Below are positions 20,381-30,504 of a DNA stretch of 64,000 nt, one piece after another. Position numbers and translations under genes: made by a program. The stretch's first letter is position 1. Each line of letters opens with the position of its first letter. The notes beneath the pieces are model-generated. The model was not told the DNA's origin, did not search any database, and was given only the letters and a program-made list of their open reading frames with translations. Source of the DNA: Pseudomonas sp. KBW05 (GTDB lineage Bacteria > Pseudomonadota > Gammaproteobacteria > Pseudomonadales > Pseudomonadaceae); NCBI RefSeq assembly GCF_003852405.1, contig NZ_QAJM01000009.1, forward strand, positions 299,219 to 363,218. The letters are read 5' to 3'.

Positions 20381-22006
20381 ATGCACCGCAGGAATTTGCT
20401 CAAAGCGTCCATGGCCATCGCGGCCTACACCGGGTTGTCGGCCAGCGGCCTGCTCGCCGCGCAGGCCTGGGCTGGAAACCGTGCCGCCGACGGCAAGGCT
20501 GTGACATTCGATTTTGAAACACTCAAGGCCCAGGCCAAGCAACTCGCCGGCACTGCGTATAAAGACACCAAGCAGGTGCTGCCGCCGACCCTGGCGACCA
20601 TGAGCCCGCAGAATTTCAACGCCATTGGCTATGACGGCAACCATTCGCTGTGGAAGGACTTGAACGGCCAACTGGACGTGCAGTTCTTCCACGTCGGCAT
20701 GGGCTTCAAGACGCCGGTGCGCATGCACAGTGTCGATCCCAAGACCCGTGAGGCCCGCGAGGTGCATTTCCGCCCTTCGCTGTTCAACTACGAGAAAACC
20801 ACGGTCGATACAAAACAACTGAAAGGCGACCTGGGCTTCTCCGGCTTCAAGCTGTTCAAGGCGCCGGAACTGGATCGCCATGACGTGCTGTCGTTCCTCG
20901 GCGCCAGCTACTTCCGTGCGGTGGACAACACCGGCCAATACGGACTTTCCGCACGCGGCCTGGCGATTGATACCTACGCGAAAAAGCGCGAAGAATTCCC
21001 GGATTTCACACAGTTCTGGTTCGAAACCCCGGACAAGGACGCCACGCGCTTTGTGGTCTACGCCCTGCTCGACTCGCCGAGCGCCACCGGCGCCTATCGT
21101 TTCGACATCGACTGCCAGGCCACCCAGGTGGTGATGGCCATCGACGCCCATATCAATGCGCGCACCGCCATCGACCAACTGGGCATTGCGCCGATGACCA
21201 GTATGTTCAGCTGCGGCACCCATGAACGCCGCATGTGCGACACCATCCACCCGCAGATCCACGATTCGGACCGCCTGGCGATGTGGCGCGGCAACGGCGA
21301 GTGGATCTGCCGCCCGCTGAACAACCCGGCCAAGTTGCAGTTCAATGCGTTCGCCGACAAAGACCCGAAAGGTTTCGGCCTGGTGCAGACCGACCATGAA
21401 TTCGCCAGCTACCAGGACACCGTGGACTGGTACAGCAAGCGCCCAAGCCTGTGGGTCGAACCCACCACTGCGTGGGGCGAAGGCTCCATCGACCTGCTGG
21501 AAATTCCTACCACCGGCGAGACCATGGACAACATCGTGGCCTTCTGGACGCCAAAAAAACCGGTGGCCGCCGGCGACTCGCTCAACTACGACTACAAGCT
21601 GTACTGGAGCGCCTTGCCGCCGGTGAGCACGCCGTTGGCACAAGTCGACGCCACCCGCTCAGGCATGGGCGGCTTTACCGAAGGCTGGGCACCGGGCGAG
21701 CACTACCCACCGGTGTGGGCCCGTCGTTTTGCCGTGGACTTCAAGGGCGGCGGCCTGGATCGCCTGCCGGCCGGCACCGGGATCGAACCGGTGGTGACCT
21801 GCTCCCATGGCGAGGTGAAGGATTTCAGCATCCTGGTGCTCGATAACATCAAGGGCTACCGCATCCTGTTCGACTGGTACCCCACCAGCGACAGCGTGGA
21901 GCCGGTAGAGCTGCGCCTGTTTATCCGTACCCAGGACCGCACCTTGAGCGAAACCTGGCTGTACCAGTACTTCCCGCCGGCGCCGGACCAGCGTAAGTAC
22001 ACCTGA
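20381..22006 (+). CDS. opgD: OpgD/MdoD, periplasmic glucan biosynthesis protein
   Basis: Shapes the osmoregulated periplasmic glucans made by OpgGH. The 541-aa precursor starts [10 protein letters not shown], a Tat motif, with a hydrophobic segment ending AQAWA (cleavage near residue 31). The mature part carries the OpgG/OpgD beta-sandwich signature ([44 protein letters not shown]-like C-terminus). Tat export distinguishes OpgD from Sec-exported OpgG. The gene stands alone, without opgGH. Confidence 0.94.
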   Translation: MHRRNLLKASMAIAAYTGLSASGLLAAQAWAGNRAADGKAVTFDFETLKAQAKQLAGTAYKDTKQVLPPTLATMSPQNFNAIGYDGNHSLWKDLNGQLDVQFFHVGMGFKTPVRMHSVDPKTREAREVHFRPSLFNYEKTTVDTKQLKGDLGFSGFKLFKAPELDRHDVLSFLGASYFRAVDNTGQYGLSARGLAIDTYAKKREEFPDFTQFWFETPDKDATRFVVYALLDSPSATGAYRFDIDCQATQVVMAIDAHINARTAIDQLGIAPMTSMFSCGTHERRMCDTIHPQIHDSDRLAMWRGNGEWICRPLNNPAKLQFNAFADKDPKGFGLVQTDHEFASYQDTVDWYSKRPSLWVEPTTAWGEGSIDLLEIPTTGETMDNIVAFWTPKKPVAAGDSLNYDYKLYWSALPPVSTPLAQVDATRSGMGGFTEGWAPGEHYPPVWARRFAVDFKGGGLDRLPAGTGIEPVVTCSHGEVKDFSILVLDNIKGYRILFDWYPTSDSVEPVELRLFIRTQDRTLSETWLYQYFPPAPDQRKYT

Positions 22007-22014
22007 TGCAAAAT

Positions 22015-22040
22015 GTGGGAGCTGGCTTGCCAGCTCCCAC
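22015..22040. repeat. Compact perfect inverted repeat downstream of opgD
   Basis: Arms GTGGGAGCTGGC and GCCAGCTCCCAC are exact reverse complements separated by TT. The outer bases match the REP unit, so this looks like a minimal or eroded REP. It lies between the convergent opgD and the small gene at 22058 and could end transcription from either side, though no U-run follows. Confidence 0.8.
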
Positions 22041-22057
22041 AGGTTTCAACTGTGCTT

Positions 22058-22243
22058 TTAGAACCGCGACACACTCTTCATCGCCCCAATCAGATACCGC
22101 ATCGCCACCTGATCGTTCTCGGTCAGGGCGCGGTACTGCGCCAGTAATTCGGCCTCATCCGAACTCAATCTTCGACCCCATAAAGACATTCTGCGGGTCA
22201 GAAAAAACGCCACTGCACCCACAACACCATAGGACTTGGCCAT
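22058..22243 (-). CDS. Small conserved-type hypothetical protein
   Basis: A 61-aa protein starting MAKSYGVVGAVAFFLTRRM, with one short hydrophobic segment followed by a basic and then acidic helical part (SSDEAELLAQYRALTENDQ). A good AGGAG site lies 9 nt upstream. I do not recognise a named family; a small membrane-associated protein is the most that can be said. It is convergent with opgD. Confidence 0.65.
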   Translation of the reverse strand: MAKSYGVVGAVAFFLTRRMSLWGRRLSSDEAELLAQYRALTENDQVAMRYLIGAMKSVSRF

Positions 22244-22462
22244 GGACTACTACTCCTGAATTCAATCAACTGTTCCTGATGCCCATCAACCGCCTCCCGT
22301 GAAGCGCAATGCCTCAGCGGACAAACAGACTGACTCCCCGGGCCAGAAATCAGACTTACCCTAAGCGTAGAAACGATCTTGCCAACCGTGCGATTTTTTT
22401 AGAGTAATCACTTAAATAATTGGCATTAAGCAAAAGCCTTGCAGAAGTTTCTTACCTGGCTT

Positions 22463-22486
22463 TTAATTGAGTGACCACTCAATTAA
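22463..22486. promoter_or_regulatory. Palindromic TetR-type operator
   Basis: Two perfect 11-bp arms, TTAATTGAGTG and CACTCAATTAA, separated by AC. The site lies 14 bp upstream of the TetR gene start, so it is the likely autoregulatory operator of the tetR-DUF418 operon. Confidence 0.8.
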
Positions 22487-22500
22487 TTAATGAGACGACG

Positions 22501-23097
22501 ATGCGCACCGCTGATCCGCAGCAACGTGAAAGCAAACGCATGGCCCTGCTCGACGCCGCCGCCCGGTGTTTTGCCGAAGCGGGTTTCGTCGCCACCCGCA
22601 CGGCCGACATCTGCACAGCCGCAGGGATGAGCGCCGGCAACCTGTTCCACTATTTCGCCAGCAAACATGAAGTGTTACTGGCGCTGGTGGCCCGCGAAGG
22701 TGAGCAGATCCAACAAGCGATGGCGCCATTGGCCGCTGCCGAAGATCCGATGGCCGCGCTGCTGGCGTTCGTGGACCACACCTGTGAATTGGCGTGTGAC
22801 CGCCATTACGCGGGCCTGGCATTGGAAACTTCCGCCTTGGGCCACCGTGATGAAGCCGTCGCTTGCCTGATGAAAGCCAACGACCGCTACTTGCGCGAAG
22901 GCCTGGAGGCGCTGATCGAGGCTGCCGGCAAGGCCGGGCAATTGCACACGACCTTGACCGTGCCCGAGGCGGCCAATTGGCTGGCCACTCTGATCGACGG
23001 CATGTTCGCCCGAGTGGCGGCCGATGCGGACTTCCACCCGAACCAGCAGATTGATGTGCTGCGCGGCCTGGTGACCCACCTGCTGCAAGGCCACTGA
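22501..23097 (+). CDS. TetR-family transcriptional repressor
   Basis: A 198-aa repressor with a TetR DNA-binding domain (LLDAAARCFAEAGFVATRTA, then MSAGNLFHYFASKHEVLLAL) and a helical ligand domain. An upstream in-frame GTG would place the start inside the palindromic operator, so I prefer the ATG at 22501. The downstream DUF418 gene begins 2 bp after its stop and is probably the regulated gene. Ligand unknown. Confidence 0.9.
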   Translation: MRTADPQQRESKRMALLDAAARCFAEAGFVATRTADICTAAGMSAGNLFHYFASKHEVLLALVAREGEQIQQAMAPLAAAEDPMAALLAFVDHTCELACDRHYAGLALETSALGHRDEAVACLMKANDRYLREGLEALIEAAGKAGQLHTTLTVPEAANWLATLIDGMFARVAADADFHPNQQIDVLRGLVTHLLQGH

Positions 23098-23099
23098 AC

Positions 23100-24269
23100 A
23101 TGACGCCGACACGCCTGGTACATGTAGACGCGCTACGCGGCTTTGCCTTGCTGGGCATTCTGGTGGTGAACATCTGTGCATTCGCCGACCCCTACTACGC
23201 GTCCGCCCTCAGCAACCCCGACTACGCCGGCACCGGCGACCACCTGATGCGCCTGGTGATTTCGCTGCTGTTCGAAACCAAGTTCTACCTGCTGTTTTCC
23301 TTTCTGTTCGGCTACAGCTTTACCTTGCAGATAGCCGCCGCCGAACGCGCCGATGCGGCGTTTGCACCACGCATGGTTCGTAGGCAATTAGCCTTGCTGA
23401 TCGTAGGGGTGGTCCATGGCGCCTTGCTGTATTACGGCGAGATACTGTCCACCTACGCCTTGCTCGGCCTGGTGCTGCTGGCAGCGCGCAGCCTGGAACC
23501 GGCCAAGGCGTGTCGCTGGGGAGTCGGCCTTGTCGTTGTTGCCTGCTCGGGCTGGATGTTGCTCGGTGTGCTGCAAATCCTCGAGGGCGATACCAGCGGC
23601 GCCGCCAGCAGCGAACCTGCGACCAAGCTCGCGGCCTTCAGCGGCAGTGCCCTGGACACGTTGCGCTTTCACAGCGGTCACCTGTGGAACACCGTACAGG
23701 CACTTTGGCTGCTGCAAGGGCCGAGCGCCTTGGCGATGTTCTTCTTTGGCTATGCCGCCGGGCGGCGCCAATGGCTGGTGGCGCCGTATCCCTGGGAACC
23801 CCACTTGCGTCGCCTGTTGTGCCTCACCCTTCCCATCGGCCTGCTGGGCGCGCTGATCTATGCGTTGAGCGCCGCCTACGCGCCCGGAGGCGGCCTGGAA
23901 ACCTTCGCTTTTGGTGTCGGGCAACTCACGGCACCGTTGTTGAGCGCGGCGTATGCCCTGTTGATGCTGGCACTGTTCAGCTCTGCCGTCGGGCCCTCGC
24001 TGTGTCAGTGGCTGGCGCCCGTGGGCAAGATGGCCCTGAGTAACTACCTGTTGCAATCGGCCCTGTTGGGGCTGCTGTTCAGCGGCTATGGCGCAGGCTT
24101 GATCAACCAGCTGGAGCCCTGGCTGATGTTACCGGTAGTACTTGTGATCTTTGTCTTGCAACTGTGGCTGAGCGCGCGCTGGCTGCGCACTCATCCCTAT
24201 GGGCCGATGGAGTGGCTGCTGCGGGCAGCCACGTTATGGGCGTGGCCAAGCTGGCGGCGCCCCCCATAA
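23100..24269 (+). CDS. DUF418 multi-pass membrane protein (YeiB-like)
   Basis: A 389-aa integral membrane protein starting TRLVHVDALRGFALLGILVVN, the DUF418/YeiB hallmark, with about nine to ten predicted helices and the C-terminal motif PVGKMALSNYLLQSALLGLLFSGYG. The family is distantly related to membrane acyltransferase-like proteins; substrate and function are unknown. It is translationally coupled to the TetR gene, suggesting ligand-induced expression. Confidence 0.88.
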   Translation: MTPTRLVHVDALRGFALLGILVVNICAFADPYYASALSNPDYAGTGDHLMRLVISLLFETKFYLLFSFLFGYSFTLQIAAAERADAAFAPRMVRRQLALLIVGVVHGALLYYGEILSTYALLGLVLLAARSLEPAKACRWGVGLVVVACSGWMLLGVLQILEGDTSGAASSEPATKLAAFSGSALDTLRFHSGHLWNTVQALWLLQGPSALAMFFFGYAAGRRQWLVAPYPWEPHLRRLLCLTLPIGLLGALIYALSAAYAPGGGLETFAFGVGQLTAPLLSAAYALLMLALFSSAVGPSLCQWLAPVGKMALSNYLLQSALLGLLFSGYGAGLINQLEPWLMLPVVLVIFVLQLWLSARWLRTHPYGPMEWLLRAATLWAWPSWRRPP

Positions 24270-24271
24270 AA

Positions 24272-24293
24272 AACCCACCGTCATCGGTGGGTT
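24272..24293 (-). terminator. Intrinsic terminator of the Old Yellow Enzyme gene
   Basis: Stem AACCCACCG / CGGTGGGTT with loop of 4. On the minus strand it is followed by a T-run, so it ends the gene at 24311; it may also slow plus-strand transcription from DUF418. Confidence 0.85.
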
Positions 24294-24310
24294 CTGCCAA
24301 GGCGCGCAGG

Positions 24311-25417
24311 TCAGTCGCGCAGATCGGACTCGTGGATCGGCTGATCCCGATGGGTCGCCCGCTGGTACTGCGCCGGCCAGATCGCCTTGCGCCCGCCCAG
24401 GTCATCGTCGGCATGCAACGGCCAGTACGGATCGCGCAGCAGTTCGCGGGCGAGAAAGATGATATCGGCCTGGCACGTGCGCAGAATGTGCTCGGCCTGG
24501 GCCGGCTCGGTGATCATGCCAACGGTGCCGGTGGCGATGCCTGCTTCCTTGCGTACCCGTTCGGCGAAACGCGTCTGGTAACCGGGGCCGATGGGGATCT
24601 CGGCGTTGGCGGCGGTACCACCAGAGGACACGTCGATCAGGTCTACGCCGAGCGCCTTGAGGCGCTGCGCCAATTCCACGGTTTCGTCGGGGTTCCAACC
24701 GTCTTCCACCCAGTCGGTGGCCGATACCCGCACAAACAACGGCAGCTCCACGGGCCAGACTTGGCGCACGGCCTCTGTCACTTGCAGCACCAGGCGGATG
24801 CGGTTTTCAAACGAGCCGCCGTACCGGTCCTGACGCTGGTTACTGATGGGTGAGAGAAACTGGTGCAACAGGTAACCGTGGGCAGCGTGGATTTCCACCA
24901 CTTCAAACCCGGCAGTCAAGGCGCGCTTGGCAGCGGCGACAAAGTCGCCGATCACTTGCTGGATCTGCCCTTCGTCCAGCTGTTTGGGCTGGGTATGCTG
25001 CGGGTCGAAGGCGATCGGCGATGGGCCTACAGGCACCCAGCCACCGTCGTCCGGCTTGACGCTGCCATGCTTGCCGATCCACGGCCGATGGGTGCTGGCC
25101 TTGCGCCCGGCGTGGGCCAGTTGAATCCCGGCCACCGCGCCTTGGGCGGCGATAAAACGCGTGATGCGTTGCAGCGGCTCGATCTGTGCGTCGTGCCACA
25201 GTCCCAGGTCCTGGGCAGTGATGCGACCGTCGGCGGTCACAGCAGTGGCTTCGGTAAAGATCAGCCCGGCGCCCCCCACGGCGCGGCTGCCGAGGTGCAC
25301 CAGGTGCCAGTCATTGGCCAGGCCGTCTTCAGCGGAGTATTGGCACATCGGCGACACCGCGATGCGGTTGAGCAGGGTCAATTGACGGAGGGTATAGGGT
25401 TCGAGCAGCTGGCTCAT
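24311..25417 (-). CDS. NADH:flavin oxidoreductase, Old Yellow Enzyme (YqjM/XenA class)
   Basis: FMN-dependent ene-reductase of 368 aa with a TIM-barrel fold. Diagnostic segments are NRIAVSPMCQYSA (the Cys that tunes FMN in YqjM-class enzymes), IQLAHAGRKAS, EIHAAHGYLLHQFLSP with the HxAHGY substrate-binding histidines, and NQRQDRYGGSFENR. It would reduce activated C=C bonds or nitro compounds. The ATG at 25417 has GAGGTG upstream; an upstream in-frame start adds 12 residues without a site. Confidence 0.92.
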   Translation of the reverse strand: MSQLLEPYTLRQLTLLNRIAVSPMCQYSAEDGLANDWHLVHLGSRAVGGAGLIFTEATAVTADGRITAQDLGLWHDAQIEPLQRITRFIAAQGAVAGIQLAHAGRKASTHRPWIGKHGSVKPDDGGWVPVGPSPIAFDPQHTQPKQLDEGQIQQVIGDFVAAAKRALTAGFEVVEIHAAHGYLLHQFLSPISNQRQDRYGGSFENRIRLVLQVTEAVRQVWPVELPLFVRVSATDWVEDGWNPDETVELAQRLKALGVDLIDVSSGGTAANAEIPIGPGYQTRFAERVRKEAGIATGTVGMITEPAQAEHILRTCQADIIFLARELLRDPYWPLHADDDLGGRKAIWPAQYQRATHRDQPIHESDLRD

Positions 25418-25507
25418 GGCGCACCTCTTCTGGGTTCTATGGGCACTGTTCAACAGTGCTTAGAGCCTAGTCGACAACGGTGGATTGCACAGGGTTCAGA
25501 AGGAAAC

Positions 25508-25530
25508 CGGGAGCCGATTGCCGGCTCCCG
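25508..25530 (-). terminator. Terminator-like hairpin after kup
   Basis: A 9-bp stem CGGGAGCCG / CGGCTCCCG with a 5-nt loop, immediately after the kup stop. The following minus-strand tract is only moderately T-rich. Confidence 0.7.
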
Positions 25531-25542
25531 TACTGCAACAGC

Positions 25543-27444
25543 TTACATTTCGACTTGGGTACCCAGTTCGATCACCCGGTTTACCGGGAGCTTGAAGAAG
25601 CGCAGGTTGCCGTTGGCGTTCTTCAACATGAAGGCGAACAGGCTTTCGCGCCAGCGCGCCATGCCTTCGATCTTCGACGCGATGACCGTCTCACGGCTGA
25701 GGAAGTAGGTGGTGCGCATCGGGCTGAAATCCAGATCCTCCAGATGGCACAGCTTCAGCGCTTCGGGCACATCCGGCTCATCGGTAAAGCCGAAGTGCAG
25801 GATCACACGGAAGAAGCCGTCGCCAAAGGCGTCCACCTCGAAGCGCCGCTCTACCGGCACCCGTGGAATATCTTCGTAGACCACCGTCAGCAGCACCACT
25901 TGCTCATGCAACACCTGGTTGTGCAGCAGGTTGTGCAACAAGGCGTGGGGCACGGCGTCGGGGCGCGCGGTGAGGAACACCGCCGTGCCCTGCACGCGAT
26001 GGGGCGGCTGCACGCGGATGCTGCTGATGAAGATCGGCAGCGGCAGGCCGCCTTCGTCGAGGCGTTCCACCAGCAATTGCTTGCCGCGTTTCCATGTCGT
26101 CATCAAAACAAACAACACAATCCCCGCCAGCACCGGGAAGGCGCCGCCCTGGATGATCTTCGGCACGTTGGCGGCGAAGTACAGCCCATCCACCAACAGG
26201 CAGCAGACCAGTACCGGCACCGCCAGGATCGGTGGCCACTTCCACAGCAGCAACATCACCGCCGACACCAGGATGGTGGTCATCAGCATGGTGCCGGTCA
26301 CCGCCACGCCGTAGGCCGAGGCCAACGCGTTGGAGGACTCGAAGCCCAGCACCAGCAGGATCACACCGACCATCAGCGACCAGTTCACCGCGCCGATGTA
26401 GATCTGGCCTTGTTCGGCACTGGAGGTGTGCTGGATGTGCATGCGCGGGATGTAACCCAACTGGATCGCCTGACGGGTCAGGGAGAACGCGCCGGAGATC
26501 ACCGCCTGAGACGCGATCACCGTGGCCAGGGTGGACAACACCACCAGCGGGATCAGCGCCCAGCTCGGCGCCAGCAAGTAGAACGGGTTGCGCGCGGCTT
26601 CCGGGTCGCCCAGCAGCATCGCGCCCTGGCCGAAATAGTTGAGCACCAGCGCCGGCAACACCAGGATGAACCAGGCACGGGCGATGGGTTTGCGGCCGAA
26701 GTGGCCCATGTCGGCGTACAGCGCTTCGGCGCCGGTCAGTGCCAGCACCACCGCGCCGAGAATCGCCACGCCGATCCCCGGGTGCGCCTCGAAGAAGCGC
26801 ACGGCCCACATCGGGTTCATCGCACTGAGCACTTCCGGGTGCAGGGTGATGCCATACACACCAAGGCCGCCCAGCACGAGGAACCAGGTCACCATCACCG
26901 GGCCGAACAGCTTGCCGATGTGATCGGTACCGTGTTTCTGGATCAGGAACAGCGCCACGAGCACGACCAGAGCGATGGGCACGACCCATTTTTCCAGGCC
27001 ATCGAACGCCAACTCCAGGCCTTCAACAGCCGACAACACGGAAATCGCCGGGGTGATCATGCTGTCGCCGTAAAACAGCGCCGCGCCACACAGGCCACAC
27101 ACCACCAGGAAACTGCGCAGTTTCTTGCGCTCCCCCGCCGCCCGCCGCGCCAGCGCAGTCAGGGCCATGATGCCGCCTTCGCCTTGGTTATCGGCGCGCA
27201 GCACAAACAGCATGTACTTGATCGACACCACCCAGATCAGCGACCAGAAGATCAGCGCCAGGATCCCCAGCACGCCGTCATGGTTGACCTGAACCCCATA
27301 ACCGCCGTTGAACACCTCTTTAAGGGTGTAGAGCGGGCTGGTCCCGATATCGCCGTAAACCACCCCGACCGCCGCCACCAGCATGCCAATCGGCTTAGTG
27401 GTGGAATGCGCGGCGCCTGCCGCCGGACTACTTGCCTGACCCAT
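25543..27444 (-). CDS. kup: Kup low-affinity potassium transporter
   Basis: A 633-aa K+/H+ symporter. About twelve membrane helices occupy the first 450 residues, with the Kup signature [18 protein letters not shown] near the N-terminus, and a cytoplasmic C-terminal domain of about 180 residues follows. The ATG at 27444 has AGGAG 6 nt upstream; a TTG one codon earlier is less likely. The 386-bp gap upstream (27445-27830) contains no gene, only an 8-bp inverted repeat (AACAGCGC / GCGCTGTT) and the promoter side of the toxin-antitoxin pair. Confidence 0.96.
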   Translation of the reverse strand: MGQASSPAAGAAHSTTKPIGMLVAAVGVVYGDIGTSPLYTLKEVFNGGYGVQVNHDGVLGILALIFWSLIWVVSIKYMLFVLRADNQGEGGIMALTALARRAAGERKKLRSFLVVCGLCGAALFYGDSMITPAISVLSAVEGLELAFDGLEKWVVPIALVVLVALFLIQKHGTDHIGKLFGPVMVTWFLVLGGLGVYGITLHPEVLSAMNPMWAVRFFEAHPGIGVAILGAVVLALTGAEALYADMGHFGRKPIARAWFILVLPALVLNYFGQGAMLLGDPEAARNPFYLLAPSWALIPLVVLSTLATVIASQAVISGAFSLTRQAIQLGYIPRMHIQHTSSAEQGQIYIGAVNWSLMVGVILLVLGFESSNALASAYGVAVTGTMLMTTILVSAVMLLLWKWPPILAVPVLVCCLLVDGLYFAANVPKIIQGGAFPVLAGIVLFVLMTTWKRGKQLLVERLDEGGLPLPIFISSIRVQPPHRVQGTAVFLTARPDAVPHALLHNLLHNQVLHEQVVLLTVVYEDIPRVPVERRFEVDAFGDGFFRVILHFGFTDEPDVPEALKLCHLEDLDFSPMRTTYFLSRETVIASKIEGMARWRESLFAFMLKNANGNLRFFKLPVNRVIELGTQVEM

Positions 27445-27797
27445 CAACCACTCCTGCCCTTTGACCTGAGGTCTTTTATAAACAGCGCGTCTCAGCTGAC
27501 CGTAGCATGCGCTGTTTTACTTCTCGTAACAGACGTTTTATTGACCTTGGCGTTTTACCTGTGGGCAACGGCGCGAAGCATAGCGCAGCGGTTGGGGGAT
27601 TTCGCGGTTCGCGTGTGCTGGCCTAAAGAGATGAAGGCCATTTGAGTGCTATTTGCCTGCATTGAACGCTCTTATCGACAAGGCTACTTTTGCCTCCCGC
27701 TGCGGTTTCCGACGCACGGATTGCTTGAACTCGTATTCAACACAAAAAGCGTTTGATCAAGTTCGTCGGGTGACCCCATACTGAAAACGTAGCCACG

Positions 27798-27809
27798 ATG
27801 TAGCTACAT
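27798..27809. promoter_or_regulatory. Palindrome upstream of the antitoxin gene
   Basis: Perfect 12-bp palindrome ATGTAGCTACAT, 22 bp before the antitoxin start. A possible promoter (TTGATC at 27753, 18-bp spacer, CATACT at 27777) lies just upstream. This is the expected place for autorepression by a DinJ/RelB-type antitoxin. Confidence 0.65.
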
Positions 27810-27830
27810 TTTTTGTAGAGGAGTCCTGAT

Positions 27831-28151
27831 ATGTCCGCATTACTGAAAACCACTGACGTGCGTTGCCGCATAGACGAGGATTTGAAAGAGCGTGCCACTG
27901 CTGTGCTCAACGCGTGCGGGCTTAGCCTCAGTGAAGCCTTGCGCCTCTTCCTCCACCAGGTCGTGACAACGCAGGGGCTCCCTTTTGAAGTGCGCGTCCC
28001 TTCGGAGAAAACCGCTCGTGCCATGGCGCAAGCGCGTGAGATTCGTCGTCAGTTCGACTCAATCGACGAAATGCTAGGGGGCGCTGATGGCGAAACCGCA
28101 GAAGAAGCAAAAACGCGCCGACCTGCCAAAACAATGCGCACAGACGCCTGA
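27831..28151 (+). CDS. DinJ/RelB-type antitoxin
   Basis: A 106-aa antitoxin. The N-terminal half (TTDVRCRIDEDLKERATAVL, NACGLSLSEALRLFLHQVV) is a ribbon-helix-helix DNA-binding domain of the RelB/DinJ family; the rest is the toxin-wrapping tail (LPFEVRVPSEKTARAM). An AGAGGAG site precedes the ATG. Its last 21 residues (charged, ETAEEAKTRRPAKT) are encoded within the toxin gene, an overlap of 65 bp that is much larger than the few bases usual for such pairs. Confidence 0.9.
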   Translation: MSALLKTTDVRCRIDEDLKERATAVLNACGLSLSEALRLFLHQVVTTQGLPFEVRVPSEKTARAMAQAREIRRQFDSIDEMLGGADGETAEEAKTRRPAKTMRTDA

Positions 28152-28449
28152 ATTCAAAAAGTCCTGGGAACGCTACAAGCGGGCCGGGCGCCGAGATATG
28201 AATGAAGTACGGACAGTGATGGTGCTGCTGTTCCTGGGCGAGCAGCTTCCCGCCGAATACCGCGACCATGCACTTACCGGCAATTGGGACGGCTTCAGGG
28301 AGTGTCATATCGGTGGCGACTTTCTGATGATTTATGAAAACTCGCGGGCCGACCTGATCACCTTTGTGGACTTGGGGAGCCACGCTGAATTGTTCGCGCA
28401 GTCATTAGCGAATCCTATAGTGCCGCACTCGTCGCATTTCCCCGCATAA
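28087..28449 (+). CDS. YafQ-family mRNA interferase toxin
   Basis: A 120-aa RelE-superfamily toxin that should cleave mRNA on the ribosome. The YafQ catalytic set is intact: His in RDHALTGNWDG, His and Asp in FRECHIGGD, and the final His in LGSHAELF. It has an N-terminal Lys-rich extension of roughly 13 residues (MAKPQKKQKRADL) compared with E. coli YafQ. AGGGGG lies 6 nt upstream of the ATG, so this start is well supported even though it overlaps the antitoxin gene. Confidence 0.9.
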   Translation: MAKPQKKQKRADLPKQCAQTPEFKKSWERYKRAGRRDMNEVRTVMVLLFLGEQLPAEYRDHALTGNWDGFRECHIGGDFLMIYENSRADLITFVDLGSHAELFAQSLANPIVPHSSHFPA

Positions 28450-28568
28450 AGCTGGTCAAGCGCGTTGCCCATCGATAGAATTGCGCACTTTTTGACCAGA
28501 GGCGCACCAAGCGCCCGTCCGCTGCCTGCCCTTCACGGCGGCGGCGTCATTCAATACCGAGGTTAGAC

Positions 28569-29909
28569 ATGTCCACCACCATCGCAAAAGCCAACCCCAA
28601 GGTTGGCTTTGTTTCCCTGGGTTGCCCGAAGGCGCTTGTCGATTCCGAGCGCATCCTTACGCAACTGCGTATGGAAGGCTATGACGTCGTGTCCACTTAC
28701 CAGGACGCCGATGTGGTGGTGGTCAACACCTGCGGTTTCATCGATTCGGCCAAGGCTGAGTCCCTGGAAGTGATCGGCGAAGCGATCAAGGAAAACGGCA
28801 AGGTCATCGTGACCGGCTGCATGGGCGTGGAAGAAGGCAATATCCGCAACGTGCACCCAAGCGTGTTGGCGGTGACCGGTCCGCAGCAGTACGAGCAGGT
28901 GGTCAACGCCGTGCACGAAGTGGTGCCGCCGCGTCAGGATCACAACCCGCTGATCGACCTGGTGCCACCGCAAGGCATCAAGCTGACCCCGCGTCACTAC
29001 GCGTACCTGAAAATTTCCGAAGGCTGCAACCACAGTTGCAGCTTCTGCATCATCCCGTCGATGCGCGGCAAGTTGGTCAGCCGTCCGGTCGGTGATGTGC
29101 TGGACGAGGCGCAGCGCCTGGTCAAATCCGGCGTGAAAGAGCTGTTGGTGATCTCCCAGGACACCAGCGCCTACGGCGTCGATGTGAAATATCGCACCGG
29201 TTTCTGGAACGGCGCGCCGGTGAAAACCCGCATGACCGAACTCTGCGAAGCCTTGAGCAGCCTGGGTGTGTGGGTGCGCCTGCACTACGTTTACCCGTAC
29301 CCGCACGTCGACGAGCTGATCCCGTTGATGGCCGCCGGCAAGATCCTGCCGTACCTGGACATCCCGTTCCAGCACGCCAGCCCGAAAGTCCTGAAAGCCA
29401 TGAAACGCCCGGCCTTCGAAGACAAGACCCTGGCGCGCATCAAGAACTGGCGCGAGATCTGCCCGGAGCTGATCATCCGTTCGACCTTCATCGTCGGCTT
29501 CCCCGGCGAAACCGAAGAAGACTTCCAGTACCTGCTGGACTGGCTGACCGAAGCGCAGCTGGACCGCGTCGGTTGCTTCCAGTACTCGCCGGTGGAAGGC
29601 GCTCCGGCGAACCTGCTGGACCTGGCCGTGGTGCCGGACGACGTCAAGCAAGACCGTTGGGAGCGTTTCATGGCGCATCAACAGGCCATCAGCTCGGCGC
29701 GCCTGCAACTGCGCATCGGCAAGGAAATCGAAGTATTGATCGACGAAGTCGATGAGCAAGGCGCCGTAGGCCGCTGCTTCTTCGACGCGCCGGAGATCGA
29801 CGGTAACGTGTTTATCGACGATGCCAGCGGTTTGAAGCCGGGCGACAAGGTCTGGTGCACCGTGACCGACGCCGACGAATACGACCTGTGGGCGGAAAAG
29901 CGCGACTAA
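28569..29909 (+). CDS. rimO: RimO, ribosomal protein S12 methylthiotransferase
   Basis: Radical-SAM enzyme adding a methylthio group to the conserved Asp of ribosomal protein S12. The N-terminal UPF0004 domain carries Cys in SLGCPKA, NTCGF and VTGCMG for the auxiliary Fe-S cluster; the radical-SAM motif is CNHSCSFC (about residue 150); a C-terminal TRAM domain follows. At 446 aa it is full length. The ATG is preceded by CCGAGGTTAG. Confidence 0.96.
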   Translation: MSTTIAKANPKVGFVSLGCPKALVDSERILTQLRMEGYDVVSTYQDADVVVVNTCGFIDSAKAESLEVIGEAIKENGKVIVTGCMGVEEGNIRNVHPSVLAVTGPQQYEQVVNAVHEVVPPRQDHNPLIDLVPPQGIKLTPRHYAYLKISEGCNHSCSFCIIPSMRGKLVSRPVGDVLDEAQRLVKSGVKELLVISQDTSAYGVDVKYRTGFWNGAPVKTRMTELCEALSSLGVWVRLHYVYPYPHVDELIPLMAAGKILPYLDIPFQHASPKVLKAMKRPAFEDKTLARIKNWREICPELIIRSTFIVGFPGETEEDFQYLLDWLTEAQLDRVGCFQYSPVEGAPANLLDLAVVPDDVKQDRWERFMAHQQAISSARLQLRIGKEIEVLIDEVDEQGAVGRCFFDAPEIDGNVFIDDASGLKPGDKVWCTVTDADEYDLWAEKRD

Positions 29910-29924
29910 CGCTGTAAAGATTTG

Positions 29925-29961
29925 AAAAAGCCCTGCCTCTGGACAAGATGCGGGGCTTTTT
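29925..29961 (+). terminator. Intrinsic terminator of rimO
   Basis: Stem AAAAAGCCCTGC / GCGGGGCTTTTT (one G-U pair) followed by T residues, 15 bp after the rimO stop. Confidence 0.9.
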
Positions 29962-30016
29962 TACGTCTATCGTTTTGCCCATCGGCGCCAATCATTTTCG
30001 GCAAGGGGCAGCGGGC

Positions 30017-30487
30017 ATGGGTCAGCACTCGGTTATCCATACACCTAAAACCAGCGACTACGCGGAGTTGGCGCGGATTTGGGAGGCGTCGGTGCGGGCC
30101 ACCCATGACTTTTTGCCAGACAGTTACATCGTGTTGCTCAAGGACCTGGTGCTGACCCGTTACCTGGACGCCGTGATGCTGATCTGCACCAGGGACGTAC
30201 GCCAACGCATCACCGGGTTTGCCGGCGTGGCGGCGGGCAAGGTGGAGATGCTGTTTATCGACCCGCAGCATCGGGGCCAGGGGCTTGGCCGGCAGTTGCT
30301 GGGTTATGCCATCGAGCACATGAATGCTGATGAGCTGGACGTTAACGAACAGAATCCGCAGGCGCTGGGTTTCTACTTCAAGCAGGGGTTCGAGGTGATC
30401 GGACGGACGGAGCATGATGGTTTGGGCCAGCCTTATCCGTTGCTGCACCTGCGTTTGCGCCAGCAACAGCAAATAAGTAGCGGCTGA
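30017..30487 (+). CDS. GNAT-family N-acetyltransferase (YjaB-like)
   Basis: A 156-aa acetyltransferase with the acetyl-CoA-binding motif VEMLFIDPQHRGQGLGRQLL and the C-terminal NPQALGFYFKQGFEVIGRTE element of the YjaB group. The acceptor is unknown. I chose the ATG at 30017, which has AAGGGG 8 nt upstream; the longer reading starts inside the rimO terminator. Confidence 0.88.
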   Translation: MGQHSVIHTPKTSDYAELARIWEASVRATHDFLPDSYIVLLKDLVLTRYLDAVMLICTRDVRQRITGFAGVAAGKVEMLFIDPQHRGQGLGRQLLGYAIEHMNADELDVNEQNPQALGFYFKQGFEVIGRTEHDGLGQPYPLLHLRLRQQQQISSG

Positions 30488-30504
30488 CTCAACGCCGAAC
30501 ACCT

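Noticed and set aside
27481-27516. 8-bp inverted repeat (AACAGCGC/GCGCTGTT) in the kup leader as a riboswitch
   Set aside because: One weak stem with a 20-nt loop and no known riboswitch core.
28452-28499. Inverted repeat CTGGTCAA/TTGACCAG before rimO
   Set aside because: The arms are 32 nt apart and no regulator is obvious; chance or a weak terminator for the toxin gene is adequate.
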